Assembly: GCF_040802235.1 (NCBI RefSeq)
Contig: NC_133157.1
Location: 87,530,001-87,594,000, forward strand
Length of the DNA stretch: 64,000 bases
Direction of reading: 5' to 3'
Source: Manis javanica
Taxonomy: Eukaryota; Chordata; Mammalia; Pholidota; Manidae
This document shows positions 23,134-32,852 of this stretch, piece after piece. The notes below the pieces were generated by a model that worked only from the letters and a program-made list of their open reading frames with translations, made no database searches and was not told where the DNA came from. Position 1 is the first letter of the stretch. Each line of letters begins with the position of its first letter. Position numbers and translations under genes: made by a program.

Positions 23134-24660
23134 AATGTTGATTTTTATCCTAACTCTGTATTTCACAGGCAAGTCACAGAGAGCCCTAAGATGGGAAGGA
23201 ACTCCTGGTTATCCTGTCAAACCGGTAATCAATATTACTAAAACATCAAGCCCCCAAGCCATTAGGTTTGATGCTTGTCAGGTTCTCTCTTGTGGTGACC
23301 TAAATGGCCAAAAACAGCTTTCTAGAGATAATAAGTATCTCTGTCCCGAATAGACAAATCTTAATAGAATAAAAAGGCAAGTAGGCCCCCATGTCCAAGG
23401 TGGAGCAGTGTTTGGTGGACTACCCAGTTTCAAGGGTGGACGGCCCCTCATGCAACAGAAAAATCTTTAAAAAAAAGGAAAGCTCCACTTAGCTAAAAGA
23501 ATTCCTCCTGACAATTGCCAAGACAGACAGTGTAACCCCCTTTTATTAAGTATACATAGACCTCAAGATTTAGACTCAAACCCTGTAATTGCCCCTCATG
23601 TTTACGGACTCACTGTAGATGTCAACAGAGTAGATCCCGTGGGAAGGTTTAGTCTTAATTTAATCAGAGGCAAGACTTCACCCATAGTAGCCACCCCCAA
23701 TCCTGAGAGACATAACAAGCCAGAGCTTCCCCATAATGACCCTAGACTAGTTACTGTAACAGAGATAAAAGACCTAAAACAGACTCTTGAAATAGAGACA
23801 AGTTATAGAGACACCAATGCCTGAGTAGAGTAAGTTAAATTTTCAGTACTTGCTTTGAATAAAAGCGATTGTTACGCATGCGCTGCTGGATGGCCACAGG
23901 TGCAGGTGGTCCCATGCCCTCTCTGCTAGGACAGAGACTCCACTGAAATGAACTGCATGTTGGCCCTGTACCAGGACAAGAACGCTTGGGGAAATGAGAC
24001 TTGTAAGGGCTTTGTCTTTATTACTCTTTCATGCACTAAAGAAGTCAGACCCAAGGGCAATCCCCTCTTTTTCTATAAGGAAAATGAATCACTCCTCATG
24101 CCTCTCTAGGCAAGGGGAAGGTTTCAAAACTCCTGTGGGGAACTATTTATTGACTTGTTTCTAAAGAGAGCAACTTCTCGAAATTATGCATCCCCCGGGT
24201 GGATGTTTGGTGGTACTGTAGAAGGGAAAACCTGCGCTACTTGTTGCCACCCACCTGGACTAGGCCTTGTGCTTTAGTCCAATTGGCCATTCCATTTACC
24301 CTGGCATTTCTCTCCACACCCAATGAAAAAAAATTTTTTTTCGTAGCAGTTGTAGATCATTACAAGGCACCACTTTAGCTAATGAATTAGCTGAAAACTG
24401 GCACCAGTGACCCTTCTATAGACTGGTTGGAAAAATGGTTTAGAAAATAGAAAAGTATAGTTGCCTCTGTTTTAACATCCCTTGTTACAGTTGCGAGACT
24501 TCTGTAGGATGCTGTATCAGGATTCTGTAGGATGTGTGGGAGGCTTGACTCAAAAGCTTATAAAGGCAGCCATAAACAAGCAAATACCTATGACCTACAC
24601 GCAAAATAATCTTATTAGAAGAAAATTTGAACTATGAGGAAGAGAGTAAAAAGCTATTAG
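23134..24660 (+). pseudogene. ERV-A env remnants
   Basis: An ATG at 23134 gives a hydrophobic signal-like start and an SU N-terminus with paired cysteines (FDACQVLSCG), ending in a stop after 72 codons. Further env-like fragments follow (around 23990-24110 and 24240-24300), and a membrane-anchor-like stretch near 24450-24500. No CX6CC ectodomain could be read. Distinct from the env of ERV-B. Confidence 0.55.
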
Positions 24661-24730
24661 AGAAATTTGAGAAAGGACCAAGCGTAAATTAAAATACATT
24701 ACCGAGAATAAAATCAGAAATTCTTAAATA

Positions 24731-24744
24731 AAAAGAGGGGGGAA
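24731..24744 (+). promoter_or_regulatory. ERV-A polypurine tract
   Basis: AAAAGAGGGGGGAA immediately before the 3' LTR. Confidence 0.8.
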
Positions 24745-24745
24745 C

Positions 24746-25301
24746 CGTTAGGAAAGAGTATAAAACCTAAATGTGATTTATTCCCACTAGGATGTTTAAA
24801 CATTTTTTTTTTTTTTTGAGAGGGCATCTCTCATATTTATTGATCAAATGGTTGTTAACAACAATAAAATTCTGTATAGGGGACTCAATGCACAATCATT
24901 AATCCACTCCAAACCTAATTCTCAGGATGTTTAAACATTTTAACAGTAAGGTATTAACAAAGGGCCACGTGGTGGAAGCTGCTCAGGCTGAGTGGGGGTG
25001 GGGAAATTGATAAGGGCCTGGCAATACCTGTTTGAGTTTTTTTAAACCTACCACTAAGAATAAGACATGTAAAGATGTAACAAGCTTAGGCGACGTCCCG
25101 GGAAGACTGTGAACCCTGTAGTACTCAGCCAATGAGGAACCAGGGCAGGGACTCGCGCCCTAGGAGATAAATTAGCACCAAACTCCCCAGGTGTGCCTGC
25201 CCACCAGACACCTGATCTTGCAAGATTGTCATTAAAGCCTCGCTCCGCTGTTCTCTTTGTCTCTGTGTCCACTTATTGAATTGGAACCAGTGTGTTTCTC
25301 A
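24746..25301 (+). repeat. ERV-A 3' LTR, interrupted by a retroposon
   Basis: Collinear with the 5' LTR, but the first base is C rather than T. It carries one copy of the 51-bp unit that is doubled in the 5' LTR (poly(A) signal ATTAAA at 25231-25236). It is split by an antisense retroposon at 24806-24923. The right edge is CTCA followed by the GTTT duplication. Confidence 0.85.
24806..24923 (-). mobile_element. Short 3' end of an L1-mobilised retroposon
   Basis: A T15 run (24803-24817, the poly(A) tail on the minus strand) plus 106 bp of body, flanked by 17-bp direct repeats (AGGATGTTTAAACATTT at 24789-24805 and 24924-24940). A-tail plus long target duplication is the signature of L1-mediated insertion. 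The body matches the start of the longer element at 58191, so this is a severely 5'-truncated member of that family. Confidence 0.88.
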
Positions 25302-25305
25302 GTTT

Positions 25306-27695
25306 CAATCTATTTCATGGATTCATCTTTTAACAATCTGAAATTTCCCGACCAGTGCTAATGAGGTGATGAGCATGATAAAAACCTGCCATTCCTTTTC
25401 CACCAAAAACATGTCCTCGCCTGAAACAAACCCCTCCTTTCTTTTGTTAATAACTTCACATCCCATCGTCCTTCCTATAAAACCTATTTTGTACAACTCC
25501 TCAGAGCTCCCCTCTACTTGCAAGATGGGGTGCTGCCCAATTCATGAATCACTTAAAGCCAATTAGATCTTCAGATTTACTTGAATTTTTTTTTAGTGTT
25601 ATGTAATTTATATTCTCTTTTACAATTATAGTCTTCCATGCTTTGTTAATAGGTTGATTTTGATCATGGAATCTCAAATGAATCTACAGCATGTTTGTTT
25701 GCTTTTTAACCACAGGTGCAGGTGTCATGATTCAATTTTGATGAAAACAAGTCACGTGTGAATATACCTAAGCTTCCAAAACATCCAGGTTCTGAGAAGA
25801 TAATTATATCCTTTCCATTAATTGTTTGGAATCATGTCATTTTTAAATAACATACCATCAATTCTAAAATACACTTCTGAAAAGGGATGCAACTTACAAT
25901 AGATATCATTTCGAATTCATAAAAATATGGTAGTTTTCCTCAGATTTAGTACATAGAAAGTACGTTATTTCTTACTCTCCAGTATTACTTACCTTTACTT
26001 TGAATTATTAAATAGAAATATAACATCTCCAAGAAAACCTAATTCTTATTCTCCTTGACAAAAGATTAATTTTGGACAGATAGCTTGCTAGGCTGGCTGC
26101 CAGCTGTCAGCATTAACTCTTTGGAAGTTCCAAGTATAAACCATACCTGGATCTAATGACTGTCTCTTTCATTGTCTTTTTTTTTTTTCACTCAGTGTGT
26201 GATACTTAATTTTCCTGTATACTTAAATGTCTCAAGAAGGCTTCAATTCCTTTAGTACTGCATTGATATTTTAGTTAACTTTATAGTTGTAAAATGATTT
26301 ATCCTCTGTTTTGTAACATCCTGATGAAAGGATGAAACATCAGATCATCCTTTAAAGAAAAATTTATTTTGATTGACATCTGGATTTTCAACAGCAACAT
26401 TGGAGATAAGAATACAGGGCAATGACATGTTTTAAAAAATTGAAAGGAAACAAGTTTTAAGCCTTTACATTCAGCCAAGGTCTTTTAAACATTAGGACAT
26501 GCAAAAACATGTTATCAGAAAATAAGGCCTCCAAAGTATTATCTCACAGAAATCTGTTGAAAATTTTCTTACAGGAAATATTCCAATAGGAAAAAAATAA
26601 ACTTAAGAATATGCTGTTACATTTGTGGAAATAAGGACTGATGTAAGTGTTGTTTATTGTATAACAAAAAAATACATGAAAATGTAGCATATCCAAAATA
26701 ACCCAGAAGTACAGCTTCAGGAAATATCCCCTTGAAATAAGGGCCATGATGATGGAAAAAGCAAAATCAGAGGAGGTGAGAAAACTTGCTTGGTTTGCTG
26801 AGATGATGCTAAAGTTGACACATGTAAGAAACTGAGGAGGAAATTCACATAATAATATAAAACCATTACAATGCTAAAAATTTCCAAATTCAAACAAAAA
26901 AAATACTTGATCTATAAAATGGAAGATGCAAAAGGTGCAGAAAAAAATAAAGTATGGAAAATAAAGCATCAAATAAGGTGATAGAAATAAATCATAATAG
27001 AACAAGTTCAAGTGAAAGATAGCTGGGTAAGATTTTTAAGTGGCATACAAAATCAGATAAAATATATTGAAAATAGAGTTATGGAAAAAATAAAGAGGTC
27101 AAATATGGATAGAAAACAGACCTAAGTCCAAACTTTGATAAAAGATTAAATTCAGCATGAGAACATCATAAAGGAGGAAATGATATACAGGCCACAGAAG
27201 CAATAGTAGGCGCAGAATGTGATTAAGAATGTGCACATTCATGACAATAAAACCGAATAAACTCGAATGCCATTCCCACCAGACCTGTAGAAAAACATTA
27301 CGACCACTTTGCTGGGGATACACATTAAGTCCACATGGAGCATCAAGACACATTCACCACGTGAATCCTGACTTACTGCCGCAGAGAGGACATACGATGG
27401 TATCATAAGCGAATACATAGACGACTCGAAGCTCCCTCTCTCTGGTTCAGGTTGGCCTTGAGGCTCCAGTGGTATGGAGGGGAGGGGAAGGGAAGCAAGG
27501 CTCACGCAGAAAAAAATATGCACCCTAGGGATGTCTGATGAGACTGCTCTAGACCTGACTCAGCCCTAAGGTTTGACTCCTAGTCTCATCCTCTACCCTG
27601 CAGACCTTAAGGGTCAGTGCTCACCCAGTACCCTGAGCTCACCCTCACCCATTCCTGGCTTCTGCACATGTGCGTGTCTGAATGTCTGTGTCCTC
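25306..27695. other. AT-rich intergenic, nothing recognised
   Basis: No gene, RNA or confidently named repeat. Several A-rich and T-rich runs. Open frames are short and lack domains. Confidence 0.4.
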
Positions 27696-27699
27696 CCAG

Positions 27700-28012
27700 G
27701 ATTCACAGGTTGAAATCCTAACTCCTCAAGATGTTAAGATGTGGGGCCATGGGCAGGTGATTCTCAGCCCTTATTCAGGGGATGAGGGCCTTATAAAAGA
27801 GGCTCCGGGAGGTCCCTAACCCCCTCCCACAGGGAACACAGTGAGAAGCCTCTGGGAGGAGGACCAGAAAGAGGACCATCACTAGACGTGGCCATAACGG
27901 GGCCTTCATCTTGGACTTTCCTGCCTCCAGAGCTGTGAGAAGTACATTTCTGTTGTTTTTAATCTATCCGGCCTGTGGCATGTTGTGATGGCAGCCCCAC
28001 TGGCTAAGACAA
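27700..28012 (+). mobile_element. MLT1/MaLR-type LTR
   Basis: Has the order of an ERVL-MaLR LTR: a 'gattcacaggttgaaatcctaactcc'-type beginning (in part), a middle with 'gggccttataaaagaggc', and an end with 'cctccagagctgtgagaa' and 'atttctgttgtttttaa' followed by a terminal 'ggctaagaca'. It is degraded and has no internal sequence. Confidence 0.7.
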
Positions 28013-28546
28013 CATGATTGAAACTTATACAGAAAGTGAGGACTATCTTTTGGTGGAAATTCACAAATCTAAATAAGTGTAAAATAAATTTAAGTTCTGT
28101 GCCTTGGTTTATACGAGACATAAACATTATGTGGGGAAGCTGAACAGAGGAAATCCTGAGCAAAAATCCTTGGGAAACAGCTAAAATTCCAGGCTCAACT
28201 TAATAATTTCAAGGTTTATGAAATTGGTGGGCCTCTAGCCAAGATCTCTAAAGGACAATGGGAACCAGATAATGTCAGGATGAATGGAAAAATCATCTCT
28301 CTGGCAAAGTGAATAGGGTTGGAAAGAAGGACCCAGAAGGCCCAGGAAGGTGCAGAGCCCTGTGGGACTGGGCAGTGGGGGAGGGGCTGTGGTACAGCCT
28401 GCTCCTCCTCTGTCCCCTCCCCCACCCTCAGGAGCCCTTTGTGGTCAGGCCACCCTCTGTGATGCGGGCCTGCTGTGCTGTGCCCAAGAACATGCTCAGA
28501 GGTCAGTTGCGTGAGGGCAGCAGTAAGATTCAAACTATGGAAGAGG
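28013..28546. other. Unassigned flank left of the SH2B3 provirus
   Basis: No gene supported. Ordinary mixed composition up to the ATAC duplication. Confidence 0.4.
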
Positions 28547-28550
28547 ATAC
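28547..28550. repeat. Left target-site duplication (ATAC) of the SH2B3 provirus
   Basis: ATAC before the LTR stub at 28551. The same four bases follow the 3' LTR at 30465-30468. This brackets the element as one retroviral integration. Confidence 0.82.
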
Positions 28551-28625
28551 TGTGGGACCCCTGCCTCCATTTTGTGTCTGCCATCTTGAATAGCTGTGTC
28601 CCCTACATGACCCCCTGCCTCCACT
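28551..28625 (+). repeat. 5' LTR stub (first 75 bp of U3)
   Basis: Collinear with the start of the 3' LTR (29613 onward) up to CTGCCTCCACT, then switches without spacer into gag matrix sequence. Confidence 0.85.
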
Positions 28626-28866
28626 ATGGCCCGCCTTCAGTGTGGGATGGCCCCGAGAGGGATCTTTCGCCCTCTCTGTGATTCAGGCGGTTCCAGACAG
28701 AGTCATGGACCCAGGGCCCGGAGGCCATCCCAACCAGGCCCCCTACATACTCACCTGGCAGTACCTTGTTAAGAACCCTCCTCGCTGGCCAACACCTTTT
28801 CTCTTTCCACCCACTCCCACGGCACCTACCCCCCGGGGCCGCCACCCCCAGCAGCCGAAGCCATGA
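28626..28866 (+). pseudogene. gag matrix fragment of the SH2B3 provirus
   Basis: The frame starting at the TGG of 28627 (WPAFSVGWPREGSF) reads as the middle and end of a gammaretroviral matrix: GHPNQAPYILTWQ and LVKNPPRW have the same order as the ERV-B matrix at 14700-14860. It ends with a proline-rich stretch and TGA at 28864-28866. A one-base shift near 28830-28860 separates it from the frame that runs on into the SH2B3 part. The gag start codon is not present. Confidence 0.8.
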
Positions 28867-29626
28867 TAGCAACCACCTCAGACAAGAAGTCGGCAGGCTC
28901 CAAGGTCCTCTCAGAGTCGGCCCCCTATCCTAGTGCTCTTGATTTAGAGGCCGAGATGCCCCCGGCTGAGTCAGGGGCAGGCGCCACCATCCCTGCTCTG
29001 CCGAAGGCCCGAACCTCGGAGGAGCTGGCCCTGCCGCAGCCGCTCGCCTGCTCCCTCCAGCTCCTGCGCCACAGCCTCCAACACATCCTCCGCCGCAGCT
29101 CGGCCGGGGAGCTGCCCGACTCTGGGGATGCCGGGAGGCACCGGCCCAGCCCGGCCTGGCCCAGAAGGGCCTGCCCTGGAGACTGGCATGGGAGCCGCCT
29201 CACGAGGCCCTCAAGCAGGCGATGCTGCACTACAGCCTGGCCAATGAGGCCTCCATGGACAGCGGTGCGCACTGGCAGCGGGGCCGGCTGGCACTGCAGG
29301 GCGCCCGGGGCCCCAAGGACACAGCCCGCGTGCTGGAGCTCTTCGGCCCGCCCAAGAGTTCAAAGCCCAAGTTACAAGCAGCCTGCTCTAGCATCCAGGA
29401 GGTCCAGCGATACACAAGCCTGGAGATACCCGACAACTTGTACACCTTTGTGCTGAAAGTGAAGGATCGGACAGACATCATCTTTGAGGTGGGAGATGAG
29501 CAGCAGCTGAATTCATGGATGGCTGAGCTCCAGGAATATACAGGCCCAATGGCTGGAGAGCACATTCCCATAGTGGGACAAGAAAACCCAGACACAAAAG
29601 AAAAGGGGGGAATGCGGGACCCCTGA
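28863..29626 (+). pseudogene. SH2B3: SH2B3 (LNK)-derived segment with PH domain, captured in a provirus
   Basis: After a short gag-like proline-rich part (to about 28970), the sequence reads as SH2B3: [29 protein letters not shown], a frame change near 29110-29160, [75 protein letters not shown] and [12 protein letters not shown]2B3 is a cytosolic adaptor that dampens JAK2, KIT and MPL signalling. The copied part covers roughly residues 95-310 of about 575 and includes the PH domain (about 29265-29530). The SH2 domain is absent. It is uninterrupted across the exon 2/exon 3 border as I know the human gene, so it came from spliced RNA. The frame runs through the polypurine tract and stops inside the 3' LTR (TGA 29624-29626). 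Confidence 0.88.
29596..29612 (+). promoter_or_regulatory. Polypurine tract of the SH2B3 provirus
   Basis: AAAAGAAAAGGGGGGAA directly before TG of the 3' LTR. Its presence right after host-derived sequence shows the fusion was part of a reverse-transcribed retroviral genome. Confidence 0.88.
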
Positions 29627-30024
29627 CTCCATTTTGTGTCCACCATCTTGAATAGGTGTGCCCCTACATGATCCCTGCCTCCACTTCGTGTCTTCCATTT
29701 TGAATAACTATGTCCCTCCATCTTGGGTAAGAAGTTTCCCCGCTCAAGTCAAGCCCATTCCCACGGAAACCTTGCCCAGCAACCCTCCTCAGCCAATCAG
29801 CTAAGGTCACAATAAACCACCCCCCTTGGAAAGCCCCTACCTGTTTTTTGCTACAGTATAAAAGCAAAAAGGGAACTTTGTTCAGGGTCTCAGACCGAGT
29901 CCTGTGTTTTGACAGGCCACTGAGTGTGGGGAGCGGGGTATGCCCTTCCCCCACTTGCCGATGTGGCGGGAATGGAGAACAAAGAACATTCTGTTTACGC
30001 ATTCCATGAGCAACTAACTGGAAC

Positions 30025-30096
30025 CCTGCTGTAGCTCAGTTGGTAGAGCACGGGACTCTTAATCTCAGAGTCATGAGTTCAAGCCGAACTGGAGCA
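30025..30096 (+). repeat. tRNA-Lys(CTT)-like sequence 1 in LTR
   Basis: A 72-nt block with the tRNA layout: TA + D-arm GCTCAGTTGGTAGAGC (a perfect A-box, TAGCTCAGTTGG), anticodon loop CTCTTAA with CTT at 30058-30060, and a B-box-like GAGTTCAAGCC. Acceptor and T stems pair poorly, so a functional tRNA is unlikely. Pol III promoter activity remains possible. Confidence 0.75.
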
Positions 30097-30157
30097 GCTG
30101 AGGCAAGCAAGAGGGCTAGGGGCTGGCGACACGAAGGAGCATCAGCCCTCCCCATCT

Positions 30158-30230
30158 GCCCAGCTAGCTCAGTCGGTAAAGCATGAGACTCTTACTCTCA
30201 GAGTTGTGAGTTCAAGTCCAACTAGGAGCG
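30158..30230 (+). repeat. tRNA-Lys(CTT)-like sequence 2 in LTR
   Basis: Second copy, 133 bases after the first. D-arm GCTCAGTCGGTAAAGC, perfect anticodon stem TGAGA/TCTCA, loop CTCTTAC with CTT at 30091-30093+100 (30191-30193), T-loop TTCAAGT. Acceptor pairing is partial. The flanking 60 bases after each copy (GGCTGGCGAC...GGAGC.TCAGC) are also shared, so the whole 133-bp unit was duplicated in tandem. Confidence 0.75.
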
Positions 30231-30468
30231 ACAGAGGGATGCAGCTGGGGTGCTGGCTGGCGACGTGTGGGAGCGTCAGCTCTTTCTTTCTTTTCTTCGC
30301 CCCCCTTCTGCACTTCAGGACCTTCTCGACTAGGCGTGGCTGGACCGCGTCAACGGAGACCCTAGTTCGAACTAGCAATAAAGACCTGTTTTGCTCTTAC
30401 ATCTCGCGACTGAGGCTGGTGACTGCGGCTCTACACGGGGGACTCAAGGAAACGGGGCACAACAATAC

Positions 30469-31228
30469 ACTTACACTTCTAGAATATGTTTCAACTACTC
30501 GGCTGAGATGCAGCTTCACTCTCTGGGTTATTAACATCACCAATGTGTTAAACTTCCCTCAGGAGCCTCTCTAAGGTGGCCCTGCCCTGTCCCCCACAAA
30601 GGGTGGTTCTGGGGGTGGCTGTGAGGGTCACAGAGGTTAAGGGATGTAGAAGTACCTTGCAAATGCTAAAGCGTTCCCCTTCATGAGTCTTGCTGTTGCC
30701 GTCAGGGATCCTGCGGCCTTGGACTCCGAGGCTTGGGCTCCAGACTCTAAGCTCGGAAAGTCTCGCCTAAAGCGACATGGCCCTCAGGCTCCAAAAAGAC
30801 CACTAGGTCCCTGCCTTCCCCACCATGACCATGTCTTCCACTTTCCAGGTTACGGACGTTGCCTGCAAGAACTGAAGATGACAAGCAGCCTGATGTCACA
30901 TCTAGAGATGTAATGAAGCTCACCCTTCTCTCTTGGGTCCTTCCTCCCAGAGCCTGTAATGGGACTCCAGGGCTGCAGCAGCCTGGGGCTGACTTCGGAG
31001 GGGCAGCCACAGGGACAGGTGTGGGTACAGTCCTGGGGTGTGGGACAGCAGGAGCACCAGGAAGTCAGTCTGGGGGCTGTGGAGAGCCAGGGGCCCCAGA
31101 TACCCACACCAACCAGGCCGCCTTGGCCCTCCTGGCCCCGTGTGCTCCTGGCTGCAGCTTGTCCCACCTGTCTTCAGCCAACTGAGCAGGATCCCCGACA
31201 AGGGCTGCTCTCATCATATATGTCAAGA
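30469..31228. other. Unassigned sequence between the SH2B3 provirus and the palindrome
   Basis: Moderately GC-rich, several short open frames, no recognised protein. It may include upstream parts of the SPATA31-like copy, but I see no convincing match. Confidence 0.35.
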
Positions 31229-32852
31229 CCCCCCTGGTGACGTATGCAAAGCACAGACTACTGGAGCCCATCAGCCACGCAGGGAGCTTGTAGGCAGTGC
31301 TTCTCCTGCCACGTCCCCTTCAGCTTGCCAGACTCCACTGCTGAAGCAACCTCTGCCCCTGGCCTCCACTGCTTCACCAGGCCCACCGGCCTCCGCATGT
31401 TGTTCATGCACACCCCTCCCTGAGTGCCTCTCAACCCCCAGAGCTCTTCCTTCCCCTGGACAGCCTTTCACCCCAGCCACCTGCTTCTTCCCCTTCACCC
31501 CCATGTCCGTGATTTAGAGTCCCGCCCTCCATCTCTGACAGACTCCTGTGCCTTCCCCCCACACCAGACTACAATGTGACTCTTCCTCAGTGTGACCCAG
31601 TGGCACTCCCACTGGGTGCTGTCCCACGGAGCCCATCTCCACACAAGGCTTGGGCAGCTTCTCCTGCTCCAGTCATCTCAGGCCTTGGTCTCCCCATTGT
31701 GGACCTGTCCTGGTGGGATACAGCTGCCAAAGCCTGGAGCCTCTCCACCTCCTCAAAGTATGGTCCCAAACAGTGGCCTCATTCTGGGGAGACCCAGGCA
31801 TACAGGTAGTGGCTGGTACCCCCCCTTTGCTAAGCTGTGATGACCAGAATCCCTTGGAAATAGAAATTACAAAGAGAGTCAAGATTAAGGAGAAAGAAAA
31901 GGACAGATCACATCCAAAACAAATGGGTTCAGCCTACAACCTGAATTCTTAGGGGAGCTCATTGAAACCACTGGGTGCTGAGCAGGACACCACAAACCCC
32001 CAACTCTCCTTCAGCACAAACGGCAAACCAGAACAGCTGCCTGGTTCTCAGCAGCCCTCAGATCCCAAAGTCTTAGAGGACCACCTACAGCAGACATATG
32101 ACCAGCTTTTCTGGGGTCTCCCTGCCCTACATAGTGAATCCCTTGGGGCCACTGCCTGCATCTCTGAGAGCCCTTCAGCACTACAGTCTACACATTTTTA
32201 TTCGATGTAATCTCAAATTATTACCCAGTTCAAATGCAGGCCAAAACTTCTCCACCGTCTTTCCAGTCCCAGCCTCTGTCCCAACTGGAGTTCCAATATC
32301 AACCATTGATTCCAAGCATGCCTCAATTTGGGTTACCAGTCCTGGTTCATGTCCGTAGGCCAGCCTACCTCCAATCCCCTCTCCCAAACCTACCACCTTG
32401 TGCACACTACATTAGGACCTGTGGAGTACCTTGCCCTACTTTCCAGATAAGCCACAATCTCTCATCCCAACTGAGGTTCATCATCCACAATGGCCCACAT
32501 TGCAGAACCAAATAGAAAGTCAGCGGGCTCTATCCTCTGGAGTCAAAAGGCCTCAGGAAGTCTTTAGTGTCCCTACTTCCACCCATCCTGAGGACAGCAG
32601 GGTCGCTGCTATGCTTCCTGAAAAATGGCCCAACAGCCCTGAGATCCGGAAGAAACTGGAGCAACACCTCCAAGAGCGGTTCATTCGCCACCAGTGGGAG
32701 CTGCCTGGCAAGATCCAGGAGACTGTGGAACTAAAGCGGCTCCAGGGTGAGTTACCAGGCACAGCGCAAGCATGGCCCTTGGAAATAGAAGGCCCATCAC
32801 ACACACAGGTAAAAGCAGCAAGAATAACCAGAAGGTGGGACTGTGGCTGTAT
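31229..32852 (+). pseudogene. SPATA31-like pseudogene, plus copy (palindrome arm 1)
   Basis: Consecutive frames in order match the SPATA31 (FAM75) testis protein family: LPQCDPVALPLGAVPRS with DLSWWDTAAKAWSLS, NPLEIEITKRVKIKEKEKD, PKVLEDHLQQTYDQLFWGLP, FPDKPQSLIPTEVHHPQWP, and PEIRKKLEQHLQERFIRHQW. SPATA31 proteins are long testis-expressed proteins linked to spermatid development. Frames change at least near 31760, 32100 and 32230-32430, so it is a pseudogene. It is cut off at about 32852, where it meets the opposite copy. The upstream exons with the membrane segment are not seen. Confidence 0.82.

Larger units (their letters stand above)
10741..25301 (+). mobile_element. ERV-A: decayed gamma-like provirus
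   Basis: Outer provirus bounded by related LTRs (10741-11226 and 24746-25301) and a 4-bp GTTT duplication. It has a perfect 18-nt proline-tRNA primer site, a gag start, a capsid fragment, scattered reverse transcriptase, RNase H and integrase pieces, env remnants and a polypurine tract. Without the nested ERV-B (8.5 kb) it would be about 6 kb, so much of gag-pol is deleted. All coding parts are broken. It belongs to the class I (gamma-like) group, but the env remnants look different from those of ERV-B. Confidence 0.85.
28551..30464 (+). mobile_element. Defective provirus carrying a transduced SH2B3 segment
   Basis: A 1914-bp element in the order: LTR U3 stub (28551-28625), gag matrix, proline-rich gag part, SH2B3-derived segment, polypurine tract, full 3' LTR, bracketed by the 4-bp ATAC duplication. 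Everything retroviral between gag and the polypurine tract is replaced by host-derived sequence, as in defective transforming retroviruses. Most of the 5' LTR, the primer site, leader and gag start are missing. Since both outer edges and the duplication survive, the loss was probably a deletion after integration. Confidence 0.85.
29613..30464 (+). repeat. 3' LTR of the SH2B3 provirus (852 bp)
   Basis: TG...CA ends. CCAAT box near 29794, TATA box 29857-29864, AATAAA 30377-30382. The distance from TATA to poly(A) signal is about 520 bases, so R is unusually long, and it holds two tandem tRNA-Lys-like units. U3 begins with repeated CTCCATTTTGTGT/CATCTTGAATA-type words. Confidence 0.85.

Noticed and set aside
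28309..28681. Frames just upstream of and across the LTR stub
   Set aside because: They cross the integration edge and have no domain.
30025..30230. Functional tRNA-Lys genes
   Set aside because: Acceptor and T stems have several mismatches in both copies, and there is no clean T-run terminator directly after either.
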